Source: Sphingomonas sp. PP-CC-1A-547 (lineage in GTDB: Bacteria; Pseudomonadota; Alphaproteobacteria; Sphingomonadales; Sphingomonadaceae). Taken from it: a stretch of 64,000 bases of DNA. Positions 17,501-25,480 of this stretch are shown one piece after another (positions within the stretch are counted from its first letter, which is position 1; every line of letters begins with the position of its first letter). The stretch is taken from contig NZ_RAPZ01000010.1 in NCBI RefSeq assembly GCF_003610375.1, forward strand, positions 470,161-534,160, in the 5' to 3' direction. The notes beneath the pieces are model-generated. The model worked only from the letters and a program-made list of their open reading frames with translations, did no database searches and was not told where the DNA came from. The position numbers and the translations under genes are program-made.

Positions 17501-17953
17501 TGCTTCGGTGACCGAACGGTCCGGCAATGCACCGATATCCTCAGCCGAAATCGAGTCTACGACGACTTCGGAATTCTTCTTGATCGCCTGCGCGCTTTGC
17601 AGGCTGCGACGAATGCCGGTGACCACGATGTCCTGGTTGGCCGCCTCACTCTGCGGTGTCGCGGTCGATTGCTCGGCCTGAGTCGGCCTAGCACCGCCCG
17701 AAGGAACCTGCGCGTTTGCGGAAGGCTGCGCCTGCCCCGAAACGGACGTATCCGCACTGGCCGCCGCCGCCCGATCTGAAGGTGCGGTACGGTCAAGCGC
17801 CGCCGCCGTCGGCGTGCTCTGCGCGGGAACCGGCTCAGCTTGCTGGGCCTGCAACGCTTGCGGTGCGGCGGCCAAGCAGAGCGCGATCAACGATGCCCCG
17901 CCTTTCAACGCACCAACACGACGAGACGCAACTAGGATATTCGCAGTGGTCAT
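14585..17953 (-). CDS. TonB-dependent outer-membrane receptor
   Basis: Outer-membrane active transporter of the Caulobacter-type receptor family. The start was taken at the ATG at 17953 (MTTANILVASRRVGALKGG); an ATG at 17965 is the alternative, because AAGGGG is 12 bases upstream of the first and adjacent to the second. The product is about 1122 residues. A signal peptide ends near QALQAQ. A Gln/Ala/Pro/Thr-rich linker of about 65 residues precedes the TonB-box-like QDIVVTGIRRS. The plug has DIGALPDRSVTEALQRVPGV, RGLTYTRSEINGRD and GGIAGTVNLRTRLPF. The rest is the 22-strand barrel. The protein ends RRFTFSIRVAIK: the usual final aromatic residue of beta-barrel proteins is replaced by Lys. It is divergent from four halogenase-family genes, with a palindromic operator-like site just before the start, so it probably imports the compound that the island handles. 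Confidence 0.92.
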   Translation of the reverse strand: MTTANILVASRRVGALKGGASLIALCLAAAPQALQAQQAEPVPAQSTPTAAALDRTAPSDRAAAASADTSVSGQAQPSANAQVPSGGARPTQAEQSTATPQSEAANQDIVVTGIRRSLQSAQAIKKNSEVVVDSISAEDIGALPDRSVTEALQRVPGVSISHFSAGVDPDHFSTEGSGVVVRGLTYTRSEINGRDSFSANNGRGLSFADVPSELLGGVDVFKSPSADMIEGGIAGTVNLRTRLPFDSTGLSLGGTLENNYGDFVRKSSPTVSVLASDRWHTGIGQFGLLGSFVRSQVRSRADSVQISNWGERVLTSGGDLLQPLGANNLPNVGTTVYVPRGAAIRSQEFNRTRYGYSAAGQWRSNDEKMTATAQFLRADSREAWTENSIEVATDNVLTAGDSQPFPGTSFAYDDDNAFTSGLITGPNGYRADQGSDMRTPTNGLQSNNIARGNTARYITNDASFNFKWQPMTRLGVTVDYQHVWSKVNVTDLTVWGTTYQNADIRLNGSDPAYVNFIPVTNGANNYQNAAHPSYADPYNSFYRSAMDHIEDSKGNEDAARIDLDYSFPEESWLTSIRAGYRFSDRQNEARSTAYNWGVLSEIWGGGDGSMTAPGSTGGPVWFDRPIDGNPTTRDAGAPGPQQAFTYDNFFRGQANDASNGGRVFYPGSQLQDYGAAVQQISQIAHEWRNFTSTNSGADGWVPLAQRSGVIAGTPFRPGEVNPVSERNNAAYLAVRFGNDLSNGWNLSGNVGVRYTKTRRISSGFFSFPNQSFSCVPPANGTAISRFCALPDATRAAAVAFQNGNLVPNNTKLTYDYFLPSFNVKLAVGGGLQFRAAFNKSVAPPDFGQTRSFYNIGLTTSDQTILFNGGPVAIFDVGNPNLKPVRADNYDLTAEWYFSSVGQLTFSAFAKNLYGVQSVGTQRLSFTNNGSTFDAIVTTPLNSADTGKVRGFEVGYQQTYGFLPSVLGGLGLSANFTYVHSTGVSQQQLDPNDPNVTAGIISSVDTGKLPLQGLSKYQFNIGPFYQRNGLELRAAYNWRSRNLLTIRDVITPFAPVYAESYGQLDASVFYAITPAVRMGFQGVNLTNSVTRTSYVINDDLLTRPRNWFINDRRFTFSIRVAIK

Positions 17954-17975
17954 GACGTTTGGCATCCCCTTTACA

Positions 17976-17987
17976 GATAGCGCTATC
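17976..17987. promoter_or_regulatory. Perfect palindrome, candidate LacI-family operator
   Basis: GATAGCGCTATC is a 12-bp perfect palindrome centred on CG, in the style of LacI/GalR-family operators found before receptor genes of this family. It lies 10-22 bases upstream of the receptor ATGs and 125 bases from hal1, in the only divergent spacer of the island. No LacI gene lies in the window. The regulator and its effector are inference. Confidence 0.55.
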
Positions 17988-18112
17988 ATTTGTTGGCGCG
18001 CTTTATCTGCTGTGCGAGGTAGCGTCACACGAATGTAACAGCTACATAAAAGGTTAAGAACGTTCGGAAATGAGCGCGTAGTTGCTAAGATACAACACAG
18101 AGAGGATGACGA

Positions 18113-19621
18113 TTGGCCATGAGCGCCCGCATACAAGTCGTGATCATTGGTGGCGGTACCGCTGGTTGGATGACTGCCGCAACACTGGCGATGAGTTTCG
18201 CCGGGCGACTTGCCGACGTGACCCTGGTCGAGTCGGAAGACATCGGAACGGTCGGCGTCGGCGAAGCGACGGTTCCGCACATCCGATTCTTCAATCAAAG
18301 ATTGGGTATCGACGAAGCCGACTTCATTCGTCGTACAAATGCGACATTCAAGCTTGGGATCGAATTTCGCGATTGGGGCCGTATCGGCGACAGCTACATC
18401 CATCCCTTTGGGGATTTCGGGCACGACATCGATGGCTTGCCTTTCCACCAGTATTGGGCCCACGCGACGCGTGGTGGCGCTGACGGCTTACCGACGCTGG
18501 AAAACTGCTCGTTGCCGATCGTCGCCGCGCGCGACAATCGTTTTACGCCGCCGCTCGAGGATCCGCGCTCGATCGGATCGACCTATTCCTACGCCTATCA
18601 GTTCGATGCGACGCTCTACGCTGCCTATCTGCGCGACTATTCCGAAGCGCGCGGCGTCGTCCGGATCGAAGGACGCGTCGATGCGGTCGAGCAAAGCGCG
18701 GGCGGTATAGCCGCGGTTCGCCTCGCCGATGGCCGACGAATCGCGGGTGACCTGTTCATCGACTGTTCGGGCTTTCGCGCACTCCTGATCGATGGCGCAC
18801 TAAAAGTCGGACATGAGGATTGGTCGCACTGGCTGCCGTGCGATGCCGCTTGGGCGGTCCCGACCGCCAATGCCGGTGCGTTGACGCCGTACACGCGGGC
18901 GACTGCGCGCGAAGCCGGATGGCAATGGCGCATTCCGCTCCAGCATCGCACGGGGAACGGTCACGTCTTCTCTACACGGTTCACCGATCCGGAAACCGCA
19001 CGTTCAGTGCTGATGGATAGCCTTGAGGGTGAGGCGCTTGCCGAACCGCGCATGCTGCGCTTTCGGACGGGCCGGCGGCACCGCCAATGGGTCGGGAATT
19101 GCGTCGCGATCGGCCTGTCCGCCGGGTTTCTCGAGCCGCTGGAATCGACCAGCATCCACCTGATCCAGCTCGCGATCGGCAAGCTCATCGAACTGTTTCC
19201 ATCCGGTGGCGTGTTCGACCCAGCGGATGAGGCGGAATTCAACCGCGCGATGGCGCTCGAATATGACCGGGTCCGTGATTTTCTGGTGCTGCACTACTGC
19301 GCCACGGACCGCGACGACACGCCGTTCTGGCGCTACATGCGAACCATGACCCTGCCCTCGTCGCTGACCGAGAAGATCGCCGAATTCCGCGAGCGGGGCA
19401 TCGTCGCATCGTATCGGGAGGGCATGTTCCTGCCGGCCAGCTGGCTTGCCGTCTATTACGGCCAGCGCATCATGCCGGGCCGCGTGAATCCGCTGATAGC
19501 CGATATTCCAATGGCGACGTCGCGGGATCACGTCGCAAGGGTTGCCGCGGCTTGCGCAAGCGCAGCCAAGGCGATGCCCTTACACGAAGACTATATAGCA
19601 CGGGTCAAGGCCGCGGCATGA
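18113..19621 (+). CDS. FAD-dependent tryptophan-halogenase-family protein 1
   Basis: Flavin-dependent halogenase fold, 502 residues. The TTG at 18113 is the preferred start, since AGAGAGG ends 7 bases before it; the ATG at 18119 would be 13 bases away. The FAD motif IIGGGTAGWMTA is at residues 11-22 and GVGEATVPHIR near 49. The catalytic Lys in ATFKLGIEF is residue 80. The WxWxIP motif (GWQWRIPLQHRTGNG) is near 270, and FLEPLESTSIH, holding the catalytic Glu, is near 345. All active-site motifs of PrnA/RebH are present. Family members near TonB receptors usually halogenate indoles poorly and the true substrate is unknown. First gene of a coupled operon: its TGA overlaps the next ATG (ATGA). 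Confidence 0.9.
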   Translation: MAMSARIQVVIIGGGTAGWMTAATLAMSFAGRLADVTLVESEDIGTVGVGEATVPHIRFFNQRLGIDEADFIRRTNATFKLGIEFRDWGRIGDSYIHPFGDFGHDIDGLPFHQYWAHATRGGADGLPTLENCSLPIVAARDNRFTPPLEDPRSIGSTYSYAYQFDATLYAAYLRDYSEARGVVRIEGRVDAVEQSAGGIAAVRLADGRRIAGDLFIDCSGFRALLIDGALKVGHEDWSHWLPCDAAWAVPTANAGALTPYTRATAREAGWQWRIPLQHRTGNGHVFSTRFTDPETARSVLMDSLEGEALAEPRMLRFRTGRRHRQWVGNCVAIGLSAGFLEPLESTSIHLIQLAIGKLIELFPSGGVFDPADEAEFNRAMALEYDRVRDFLVLHYCATDRDDTPFWRYMRTMTLPSSLTEKIAEFRERGIVASYREGMFLPASWLAVYYGQRIMPGRVNPLIADIPMATSRDHVARVAAACASAAKAMPLHEDYIARVKAAA

Positions 19622-21018
19622 GCCAGACCGTTGCAATCCTTGGCGCGAACCTGTGCGGCTGGATGACCGCCGCCGCGCTTGCCCGTCGCCTGCCTCGTGA
19701 CGCCTATCGTGTCGTCGTGATCGACGATGGCACGACTGGCGACGGACTGGGGGATTTTGCACCGGTGATCGCGGTGCCGCCGGCGCTTGGCGGGTTCCAC
19801 GCGGACCTCGGTATCGAACCGACGGCGCTTGTCCGCGCAACCGGCGGAGGCCATGCGCTCGGGGTCGCGTTCGGTGGCTGGCGCAAGGACGGTGCCGCGG
19901 CATTCCTGTCGTACGGCGAAACGGGCGCGCCGCTTCAGGGTATCGCGTTCCACCAGCTTGGCGGGCGGCTGCGCAAGGACGGGATCCATGTCCGTCTGGC
20001 CGACTATGCCCCATCTGCCGTTGCCGCACAGTCCGGCCGGTTCGCTCTCGAAGCCCCGATCGCGCATGCGCTACATCTGCCGGTCGAACGCTACACCGCG
20101 GTGATGCGCGCGGCCGCGATGAACTTCGGTGCGTCGTGCGCGAACGCACCGTTTGCCGACGCACAGATCGACGCGAACGGCATCGTCGAGACGCTGGAAT
20201 TGACCGACAGTACCTCTATCGCACCGCTGCTCGTGCTGGACTGTTCCGGTAGCAGCGCGCGCATCGCGAGCCGGACTGCGCCGGCATTCGAGGATTGGTC
20301 GGCTTGGCTGCCGTGTAACCGAACGCATACGCAAACGCTGTCGGCAACGGGCGCCCCGCCACCCTATACGCAAGTCGATGCACAGGGTTCGGGCTGGACC
20401 GCAACCTGGCCTCTCGGTGGCGCAGACGTGCGTTTGACGTGCGCCGCCGGTGGCGAGGGAACGCCGTTCCGTGCCGGTCGCCGCGTCGAGGCCTGGCGGG
20501 GCAATTGCATCGCACTCGGCGCCGCCGCAGGGCTTATCGAGCCACTGCACCCAACCGCGCTGACGGTGCTGCTGCGGTCGCTTGCGCAGCTCATCCAGCT
20601 TTGGCCCGCTGAACGCCGCGCACCCGTCGAAGCCAAGGCGTTCAATCGATTTACGGCAAACGCCATGACGGGCGCCCGCAACTTCGTCATCGCACAGAAG
20701 GCCGCAGGCCGCGGTTCAAACGCGATCGGGGACGAGCCCGGCGGCACGATGCTTCCCGATGCGGTCGAGGCGAAACGCACCCTGTTTGCCGCACGCGGAC
20801 GTCTGCCGATGTTCGACGACGAACCGTTCGAAGAGGAGGACTGGGCCGCGATGTTCGACGCGATGGGTCTTATGCCACGGCGTTACGATGCGCTCGCCGA
20901 TGCACTGCCCTTGGCAACGATTCAGCAGCATTTCGCCGATCATCGCGCGCGGATCATCGCGCAGGTCCGTGCGCTTCCGCCTTACGCGCACGCCATGGCC
21001 GAACTGGCTGCCGCATGA
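19618..21018 (+). CDS. Degenerate tryptophan-halogenase paralogue, probable pseudoenzyme
   Basis: Same fold as its neighbours, 466 residues, but the catalytic features are gone. The FAD motif reads ILGANLCGWMTAAAL instead of GGGTAGW. GVGEA is replaced by GLGDFAPV. The Lys of FKLGIEF is replaced by Ala (GHALGVAF, residue 80). The WxWxIP block reads GWTATWPLGGADV, and the Glu of PLESTSIH is lost (EPLHPTALT). The frame is intact, and the ATG at 19618 and the TGA at 21018 both overlap neighbours by 4 bases, so it is expressed and under coding constraint. It may bind an intermediate or form a hetero-oligomer with the intact paralogues. This is the only one of the four that should not halogenate. 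Confidence 0.88.
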   Translation: MSQTVAILGANLCGWMTAAALARRLPRDAYRVVVIDDGTTGDGLGDFAPVIAVPPALGGFHADLGIEPTALVRATGGGHALGVAFGGWRKDGAAAFLSYGETGAPLQGIAFHQLGGRLRKDGIHVRLADYAPSAVAAQSGRFALEAPIAHALHLPVERYTAVMRAAAMNFGASCANAPFADAQIDANGIVETLELTDSTSIAPLLVLDCSGSSARIASRTAPAFEDWSAWLPCNRTHTQTLSATGAPPPYTQVDAQGSGWTATWPLGGADVRLTCAAGGEGTPFRAGRRVEAWRGNCIALGAAAGLIEPLHPTALTVLLRSLAQLIQLWPAERRAPVEAKAFNRFTANAMTGARNFVIAQKAAGRGSNAIGDEPGGTMLPDAVEAKRTLFAARGRLPMFDDEPFEEEDWAAMFDAMGLMPRRYDALADALPLATIQQHFADHRARIIAQVRALPPYAHAMAELAAA

Positions 21019-22532
21019 CGCTGGGTTCGCCTGTCCGTCGCATCGTCATCGTCGGCGGCGGCACCGCGGGCTGGATGGCGGCCGCCGCGCTGGCACGACT
21101 GATCCCGACGGGCGCCAGCGTGACCCTGATCGAGTCCGATACGATCGGCACCGTCGGTGTCGGCGAAGCGACGATCCCACCGATCCGGGCCTTCAACGCG
21201 ATGCTCGGGATCGACGAAGCGGCGTTTCTTGCGGCGACGGCAGGCAGCTTCAAGCTCGGCATCGAGTTCGTCGACTGGGGTGCGATCGGCGAACGCTATC
21301 TCCACCCGTTTGGCGGGTTCGGCTTCGATATCGAGGGGGTACGCTTCCACCAACATTGGCGACGCCGCCGAGCCGCAGGTGTGGTCGAGGACATCGACGC
21401 CTACTCGCTGTGTGCAGTCGCCGCGCGGGCCGGGCGGTTCGCGCCCCCCTCGCCCGACCCGGCATCCATATTGTCGCAGATGGCGCATGCCTATCATTTC
21501 GACGCCGGCCTTTACGCCCAATTCCTCCGAGGTCGTGCGGAACGCGACGGCGTCATAAGGATCGAGGGCGAGATCGGCGATGTCGCGCTTGACGGCGATA
21601 CCGGGCACGTCCGTCATGTCACGCTCGCCGGCGACCGCCGGATCGAAGGCGACCTGTTCCTCGACTGCTCGGGCTTCCGCGGTTTGCTGATCGAGCAGGC
21701 ACTCGGTGCCGGTTACGAGGAATGGACGCAATGGTTGCCCTGCGACCGCGCCATTGCGATGCCGACCGCCAATACCGGCACCGCGATCACGCCGTACACC
21801 CGCTCCACCGCGCAAGCGAGCGGCTGGCAATGGCGCATTCCGCTGCAACACCGCACCGGCAACGGCTATGTCTACAGCAGCGCACATTGCTCGGACGACG
21901 AGGCCGCCGCGACCTTGCTCGACGGTGTCGAAGGGCCGCCGCTTGCCGACCCTCGCGTTCTGCGTTTCACAGCCGGGCGACGCCGAAAACAATGGATAGG
22001 CAACGTCGTCGCGCTTGGCCTTGCCTCCGGCTTCACCGAGCCGCTCGAATCCACCAGTATCCACATGGTGCAGACCGGCATCTCGAAGCTGCTGGCGTTG
22101 TTCCCCGACCAGGGTTTCTCGCCGGTCGAGATCGATACCTATAATCGTCTCGCCGAAACGCAATTCGACCAGGTTCGCGACTTCCTAGTACTTCACTATC
22201 ATGCCACCCGGCGGAAGGACTCTCCGTTCTGGCGCGATGCCGGAGCGCGGGCGATTCCCGACAGTCTGGCCGAGAGGATTGCCCTGTGGCGACGTCGCGG
22301 ACGACTGTTTCGGTGGGAGGACGATCTGTTCGCCGAAGCAAGCTGGGTCGCAGTGTTGCTGGGGCAAGGCATCGTTCCCGAGGGCTGGGACCGTCTTGCC
22401 GATGCGGTCGACGCCCGCGACGTAGACGCCCGGTTTGATCGGTTGCGCGCGATGTTCGCAGACGCCGCAGCCCGGATGCCGCGCCACGAAGACTATCTCG
22501 CCCGTACCAGCCCGACGCGTGTGCGCGCATGA
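21015..22532 (+). CDS. FAD-dependent tryptophan-halogenase-family protein 3
   Basis: Intact paralogue of 505 residues. It has VGGGTAGWMAAAAL at residues 13-26, GVGEATIPPIRAFN near 49, Lys80 in GSFKLGIEF, GWQWRIPLQHRTGNGYVYSS near 270 and EPLESTSIHMVQTG near 345, so the FAD site, the halide/HOCl tunnel Lys and the Glu are present. Its ATG overlaps the previous stop (ATGA) and its own stop overlaps the next ATG. It resembles paralogues 1 and 4 more than 2, consistent with tandem duplication. The substrate is unknown; related enzymes from TonB-receptor neighbourhoods favour bromination in vitro. Confidence 0.9.
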   Translation: MTLGSPVRRIVIVGGGTAGWMAAAALARLIPTGASVTLIESDTIGTVGVGEATIPPIRAFNAMLGIDEAAFLAATAGSFKLGIEFVDWGAIGERYLHPFGGFGFDIEGVRFHQHWRRRRAAGVVEDIDAYSLCAVAARAGRFAPPSPDPASILSQMAHAYHFDAGLYAQFLRGRAERDGVIRIEGEIGDVALDGDTGHVRHVTLAGDRRIEGDLFLDCSGFRGLLIEQALGAGYEEWTQWLPCDRAIAMPTANTGTAITPYTRSTAQASGWQWRIPLQHRTGNGYVYSSAHCSDDEAAATLLDGVEGPPLADPRVLRFTAGRRRKQWIGNVVALGLASGFTEPLESTSIHMVQTGISKLLALFPDQGFSPVEIDTYNRLAETQFDQVRDFLVLHYHATRRKDSPFWRDAGARAIPDSLAERIALWRRRGRLFRWEDDLFAEASWVAVLLGQGIVPEGWDRLADAVDARDVDARFDRLRAMFADAAARMPRHEDYLARTSPTRVRA

Positions 22533-24016
22533 CCGACGCTCTACGATCTGTAACGATCGTCGGTGGCGGTACCGCGGGATGGATGGCGGCGGTCGCGTTC
22601 GGACGGCTGCTCGGCCCCGCCGGCACGCGCGTGACGCTGATCGAGTCGGACGATATCGCCACGGTCGGCGTGGGCGAAGCGACGATCCCGCCGATCCGTA
22701 CCTTCCACGCGATGCTCGGGATCGACGAGGACGCCTTCCTCCGCGCGACCGGCGGCAGCTATAAGCTCGGCATCCGCTTCGAAGGCTGGACGCGTCCGGG
22801 CGAGTCCTATGTCCATCCGTTCGGCCAGATCGGTACCGACATCGCCGGCGTGCCGTTCGCCGCGCAATGGCTGCGTGCGCGCCAGGCAGGCGCGGCAGAA
22901 CCACTGGGCGCCTATTCGCTCGAGGCATGCGCAGCGGAGGCCGGCCGTTTCTCGCGGCCGATCGCAAATGGAAACTCACCCCTGTCGCGGATCGGCTATG
23001 CCTATCATTTCGACGCCGGGCGCTACGCCGCGTTCTTGCGCACGCAGGCTGAGGCATACGGCGTCGTCCGCCAGGAAGGGCTGGTCGAACGCGTCGAACG
23101 CGGCCCGGCGGGTATCGCGGCCGTCCATCTCGCAGACGGTAGCCGCATCGCAGGCGACCTGTTCCTCGACTGCTCCGGCTTTCGCGCCCTCTTGATCGAA
23201 GGCGCGATGGAGGCAGGATGGACGGACTGGTCCGAATGGCTCCCTTGCGACCGTGCCGTCGCAGTACCCTCGGTTGCCGACGCCGCACCGCTGCCGCTCA
23301 CCCGGGCGATAGCCGAACGCGCCGGCTGGCGCTGGCGTATCCCGCTGCAGCACCGCACCGGCAACGGCCATGTCTTTTCCAGCCGCCACATAGGCGAGGA
23401 CGAGGCGACCGCGACCTTGTTGGCCGGGTTGCACGGCGAGGCGCTGGCCGAACCTCGCGTGATCCGCTTCGCAACGGGCCATCGCAACCGCTTCTGGAGC
23501 GGCAACTGCATCGCTCTTGGTCTGGCGGCGGGGTTCATGGAGCCGCTTGAATCCACCAGCATTCATCTGGTGCAAAGCGGATTGCAGCATCTGCTCAGGA
23601 TGTTGCCGACGGGCGCCCCTCCCGCCCCGGCAGTGGTCGAGCGCTACAACCGCATCATGACCGCGGAATATACTCGCATCCGAGACTTCCTCGTCGCACA
23701 TTACCATTTGAATGCGCGCGCAGAACCGTTCTGGCGCGACCGCGCAACTGCAGCGATCCCGGAGGGGCTCGCCGAAAAGCTTGCACTGTTTCGCGCCGGC
23801 GGCCGCATCTTTCGAGAGGCCGATGAACTGTTCAACGAAACCAGCTGGCTCGCTGTGTTGACCGGACAGAACGCCCCCGTCCTGGGTCACGATCCGATCT
23901 GTGACTGCATACCGATCGAGACTGCGGCCAATCGGTTGGCTCGGATCGAACGCGTAGTCGCTACTTCACTGACGCATATGCCATCCCATGCCCATGCTCT
24001 CGCCAGGTTGGCGTGA
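22529..24016 (+). CDS. FAD-dependent tryptophan-halogenase-family protein 4
   Basis: Intact paralogue of 495 residues, last of the operon. It has VGGGTAGWMAAVAF at residues 11-24, GVGEATIPPIRTFH near 48, Lys79 in GSYKLGIRF, GWRWRIPLQHRTGNGHVFSS near 268 and MEPLESTSIHLVQSG near 345. The ATG is coupled to the previous TGA. No T-rich terminator was found after the stop; 195 bases separate it from the convergent cupin-like stop. It differs from paralogue 3 in substrate-lid segments (PIANGNSPLSRIGY region), so the two may act at different positions or on different substrates. Confidence 0.9.
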   Translation: MTDALRSVTIVGGGTAGWMAAVAFGRLLGPAGTRVTLIESDDIATVGVGEATIPPIRTFHAMLGIDEDAFLRATGGSYKLGIRFEGWTRPGESYVHPFGQIGTDIAGVPFAAQWLRARQAGAAEPLGAYSLEACAAEAGRFSRPIANGNSPLSRIGYAYHFDAGRYAAFLRTQAEAYGVVRQEGLVERVERGPAGIAAVHLADGSRIAGDLFLDCSGFRALLIEGAMEAGWTDWSEWLPCDRAVAVPSVADAAPLPLTRAIAERAGWRWRIPLQHRTGNGHVFSSRHIGEDEATATLLAGLHGEALAEPRVIRFATGHRNRFWSGNCIALGLAAGFMEPLESTSIHLVQSGLQHLLRMLPTGAPPAPAVVERYNRIMTAEYTRIRDFLVAHYHLNARAEPFWRDRATAAIPEGLAEKLALFRAGGRIFREADELFNETSWLAVLTGQNAPVLGHDPICDCIPIETAANRLARIERVVATSLTHMPSHAHALARLA

Positions 24017-24210
24017 ACCGTATCGGCTAATGCCCGTGCCGTTCATTGTCGTTGCGGCTGCTGCTAAACTCGACCGACAGGGCTTGCGTTTCGACGGTCC
24101 CGAACGGGCACGCAAGACGTGCGATCGTCCCGAGCATCGTCGATGACGGCGGCATGGCGACCAACTGGAACCCGCCGCCTGCCTGGGCCGCCTTCATTGA
24201 CGGCACCCGG

Positions 24211-25251
24211 TCAGCGTCGCTGGAGCGCTTTCAACAGATAGTTGCGGATCCGCTCGGTGCGATCTGGCGAGGCTGGGCCGAGCACGCCCCGCGCTGCCGT
24301 GGGCAGATGATCGCCAGCCGCCGCCGCATCGTCGTCGAACACGTAATGCTCGAACCAGGCTCGCCACCCCGCCTTCTCCGCCGGCGGGCGATCGCGCACC
24401 GCCATCATCGCATGAACCATCGCGTGAAACGCCGAGACCGTCGGGTCGAACGCCCACCAGTAATTGCACAACACGTTGAGCGTCCCGAACGCCTGGACGT
24501 GATGCCACCAGATCGCCGGGATGAACAACGCATCACCCGGCCCTAAATCGGCGACCAGTGCATGACGTAGCGCCTCGGCATACCGCGGAAACTGGTGCAG
24601 GTCCGGCGCCAACGGATCGACCATGCTGGACGGGGGGCCGGCCAGCGTCCGGTCGAGTGGTCCGATATACAGATTGCCGACCTGGTCCGGCGGGAACAGC
24701 GTGAAGCGGCGTCGGCCGGCAACTACGCAGGCAAGGTTCGTCGAGCCGTCATAATGTGTCGCGGTCTGCGATCCGTTGCCGATCCACAGCCTTGGCGTCG
24801 CTCCGCCCAGCGGAAGGTTGATTGGATTGGCTGCCAACCATCCCGGCAAATGCTCAGGCGCGGTTGCCGCGTTGGCATACAGGAAAGGCCGCTTTTCCTC
24901 GGGCACGCTGGACAACCGCAACAATTCGCTCAGCAAGACCGCCAACGGGGCCTTCTCGCGGTGAAAGTTGAAGCCTTCCAGATTATCGCCGCGATAGAAG
25001 AAGCGGCCACCGAATTCGGGACCGCCGATCAGCACGTCCATCGGCTTGCCACCATCCCCGAGGCCGGCCAGATACGTTGCGGTCGCCTCATCGCCACCTT
25101 CCGCCGCCCGCACGCTGGCCCAATGCGAAACCTGCCCGCGCAACACCACCGGGGTAGCGCGTCCCGCTACTTCGGTAGCGAAGGTCTGAGCGTCGACGAC
25201 GGCGCGCTCTTCGACGCGAACGTTCGTTACGGCGGAATGAATACTCTCCAT
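24211..25251 (-). CDS. Cupin-like (JmjC/cupin_8) domain protein
   Basis: Predicted Fe(II)/2-oxoglutarate-type oxygenase fold, 346 residues, cytoplasmic. ATHYDGSTNLACVVAGRRRF contains the HxD iron ligands near residue 170, and GDALFIPAIWWHHVQAFG contains the distal His near 250. Such cupin-like proteins are habitual neighbours of TonB receptors and tryptophan-halogenase genes. It faces the halogenase operon convergently. The ATG at 25251 has an AGGA 4 bases upstream. The substrate is unknown; hydroxylation of a peptide or of an imported molecule is possible. A 56-codon frame on the same strand (24027-24197) begins 13 bases after its stop, without a Shine-Dalgarno or known motif. Confidence 0.85.
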   Translation of the reverse strand: MESIHSAVTNVRVEERAVVDAQTFATEVAGRATPVVLRGQVSHWASVRAAEGGDEATATYLAGLGDGGKPMDVLIGGPEFGGRFFYRGDNLEGFNFHREKAPLAVLLSELLRLSSVPEEKRPFLYANAATAPEHLPGWLAANPINLPLGGATPRLWIGNGSQTATHYDGSTNLACVVAGRRRFTLFPPDQVGNLYIGPLDRTLAGPPSSMVDPLAPDLHQFPRYAEALRHALVADLGPGDALFIPAIWWHHVQAFGTLNVLCNYWWAFDPTVSAFHAMVHAMMAVRDRPPAEKAGWRAWFEHYVFDDDAAAAGDHLPTAARGVLGPASPDRTERIRNYLLKALQRR

Positions 25252-25480
25252 AGTCCTGCAATAGCAGTAAGATGCGCCTCACCAAATCCTGTTTGAGGCA
25301 TGGATCGGCAAAACGCATTCACCGTATTTTTGTGGTGCCGCAGAACCGCAGCGATCGTCGACATGGCCCGTTGGTCGCGGTTTTATCCAGCAGCAGCGCG
25401 TGTGCCGACCAGAGATCCCGCGCAACCAACCCCCGCCCCACCCGTTCTCAGTGGCAATCCAAGCCAATAGGAGAATGACG

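Noticed and set aside
17110..17779. Plus-strand frames inside the TonB-dependent receptor
   Set aside because: High G+C creates long antisense frames; the minus-strand product has clear plug and barrel motifs.
24027..24197. 56-codon minus-strand frame after the cupin-like gene
   Set aside because: No Shine-Dalgarno, no motif, and composition not clearly coding; recorded only in the cupin-like entry.
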